Part shown: piece after piece, positions 63,660-64,000 of the stretch
Layout of the letters: each line of letters opens with the position of its first letter
Numbering within the stretch: the first letter of the stretch is position 1
Assembly: GCF_017591435.1 (NCBI RefSeq)
Contig: NC_059287.1
Span: 10,330,196-10,394,195, forward strand
DNA: 64,000 bases
Direction of reading: 5' to 3'
Origin: Portunus trituberculatus
Taxonomy: Eukaryota > Arthropoda > Malacostraca > Decapoda > Portunidae
Translations under genes and position numbers: made by a program
The notes under the pieces: generated by a model
Told to the model about the DNA's origin: nothing
Databases searched by the model: none
What the model saw: only the letters and a program-made list of their open reading frames with translations

Positions 63660-63868
63660 GCCATGTGGGGCTTTTCACGGGAATTTCTGGGCTAAAGGGG
63701 ATACTTTTTGGAGTACCTCCTATCTCAAAGCCCACCTGGTAGGAAACCGTTGCCCTGAGTGAGGAAGCCCAACCTACACTCGCACCGTGGCCAGGATTCG
63801 AATCCGTGCGCTTGGAGACCCCTCGGACCCCAAAGCACGCATGGTTCCACTGTACCACGGTGGCCCGT
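63660..63868 (-). mobile_element. SINE family B, best-preserved copy
   Basis: The minus strand starts CCACCGTGGTACAGTGGAAC (box A region), then TGGGGTCCGAGGGGTCTCCA (long variable-arm-like), box B GGATTCGAATCCTGG, then CAACGGTTTCCTACCAGGTG and AAGCCCACATGG. The head resembles a class II (Leu/Ser-type) tRNA; isotype unclear. Confidence 0.85.
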
Positions 63869-64000
63869 TGACACCACCAATCCTCTTCTTACCACAGCCT
63901 CCTTCTTCCTCAGAGTAAAGACCGGTGTGAGGTTTTTAAAAACCCTCGGTTGGTGGTCCAAGCCCTTGCCCATTCTAGCTTCACTAGATGGAGGGAGAAA
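63869..64000. other. unassigned window end
   Basis: Nothing recognised. Confidence 0.5.

Overview
The window is eukaryotic DNA, most likely from an arthropod and probably a decapod crustacean (inference). The reasons are two intron-rich animal genes, an interstitial block of the arthropod telomere repeat TTAGG, very dense di- and trinucleotide microsatellites, and several families of tRNA-derived SINEs and non-LTR retrotransposons. There is no operon structure, CRISPR array or bacterial signal.

Two host genes can be assembled exon by exon, and they converge. PICK1 (+ strand, coding 10153-30417, 8 coding exons, 446 aa) encodes the PDZ-BAR trafficking adaptor. Its 41-nt first coding exon is separated from the rest by a 14.8-kb intron packed with repeats. 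RNF11 (- strand, coding 58159-41733, 3 core exons, 143 aa) encodes a myristoyl/palmitoyl-type membrane-anchored RING-H2 ubiquitin ligase. RNF11 intron 1 also holds a 1.1-kb, phase 0/0, same-strand open exon (50779-49685) that could add 365 residues between the membrane anchor and the RING.

Layout. 1-790: two SINEs joined by (GT)n. 1121-1742: degenerate TTAGG/TTGGG block. 1865-4150: microsatellites and a GC-rich, CpG-rich stretch with a possible minus-strand first exon. 4150-9370: unique sequence plus retrotransposon 3' ends and a nested duplication. 9370-10200: possible bidirectional promoter and PICK1 exon 1. 10500-11200: a periodic repeat. 11200-15243: a nearly full-length but frameshifted CR1-like LINE with an SGNH-esterase ORF1. 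15244-24953: rest of PICK1 intron 1, with SINEs, LINE 3' ends, a 5S rRNA pseudogene and a duplicated 45-codon ORF. 24954-31363: remaining PICK1 exons and a candidate poly(A) signal. 31757-32073: another SINE. 32444-32815: a 37-bp minisatellite. 33-41.7 kb: AT-rich sequence downstream of RNF11, with no recognised gene. 41733-58159: RNF11, whose 2.5-kb intron 2 is about 86% DNA transposon. 59466-60021: hAT-type nonautonomous element. 60342-60990: two SINEs. 61015-62325: a LINE reverse transcriptase split by a TIR element that carries a MADF-like reading frame. 62420-63510: GC-rich sequence with paired palindromes and a tandem duplication. 63660-63868: a last SINE.

PICK1 and RNF11 both belong to membrane-protein trafficking and turnover, but nothing in the sequence links their regulation. 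The clearest system-level pattern is retrotransposition: one SINE family and one LINE family share the same AAT-(CA)n 3' terminus, which fits SINE mobilisation by that LINE and explains part of the microsatellite load.
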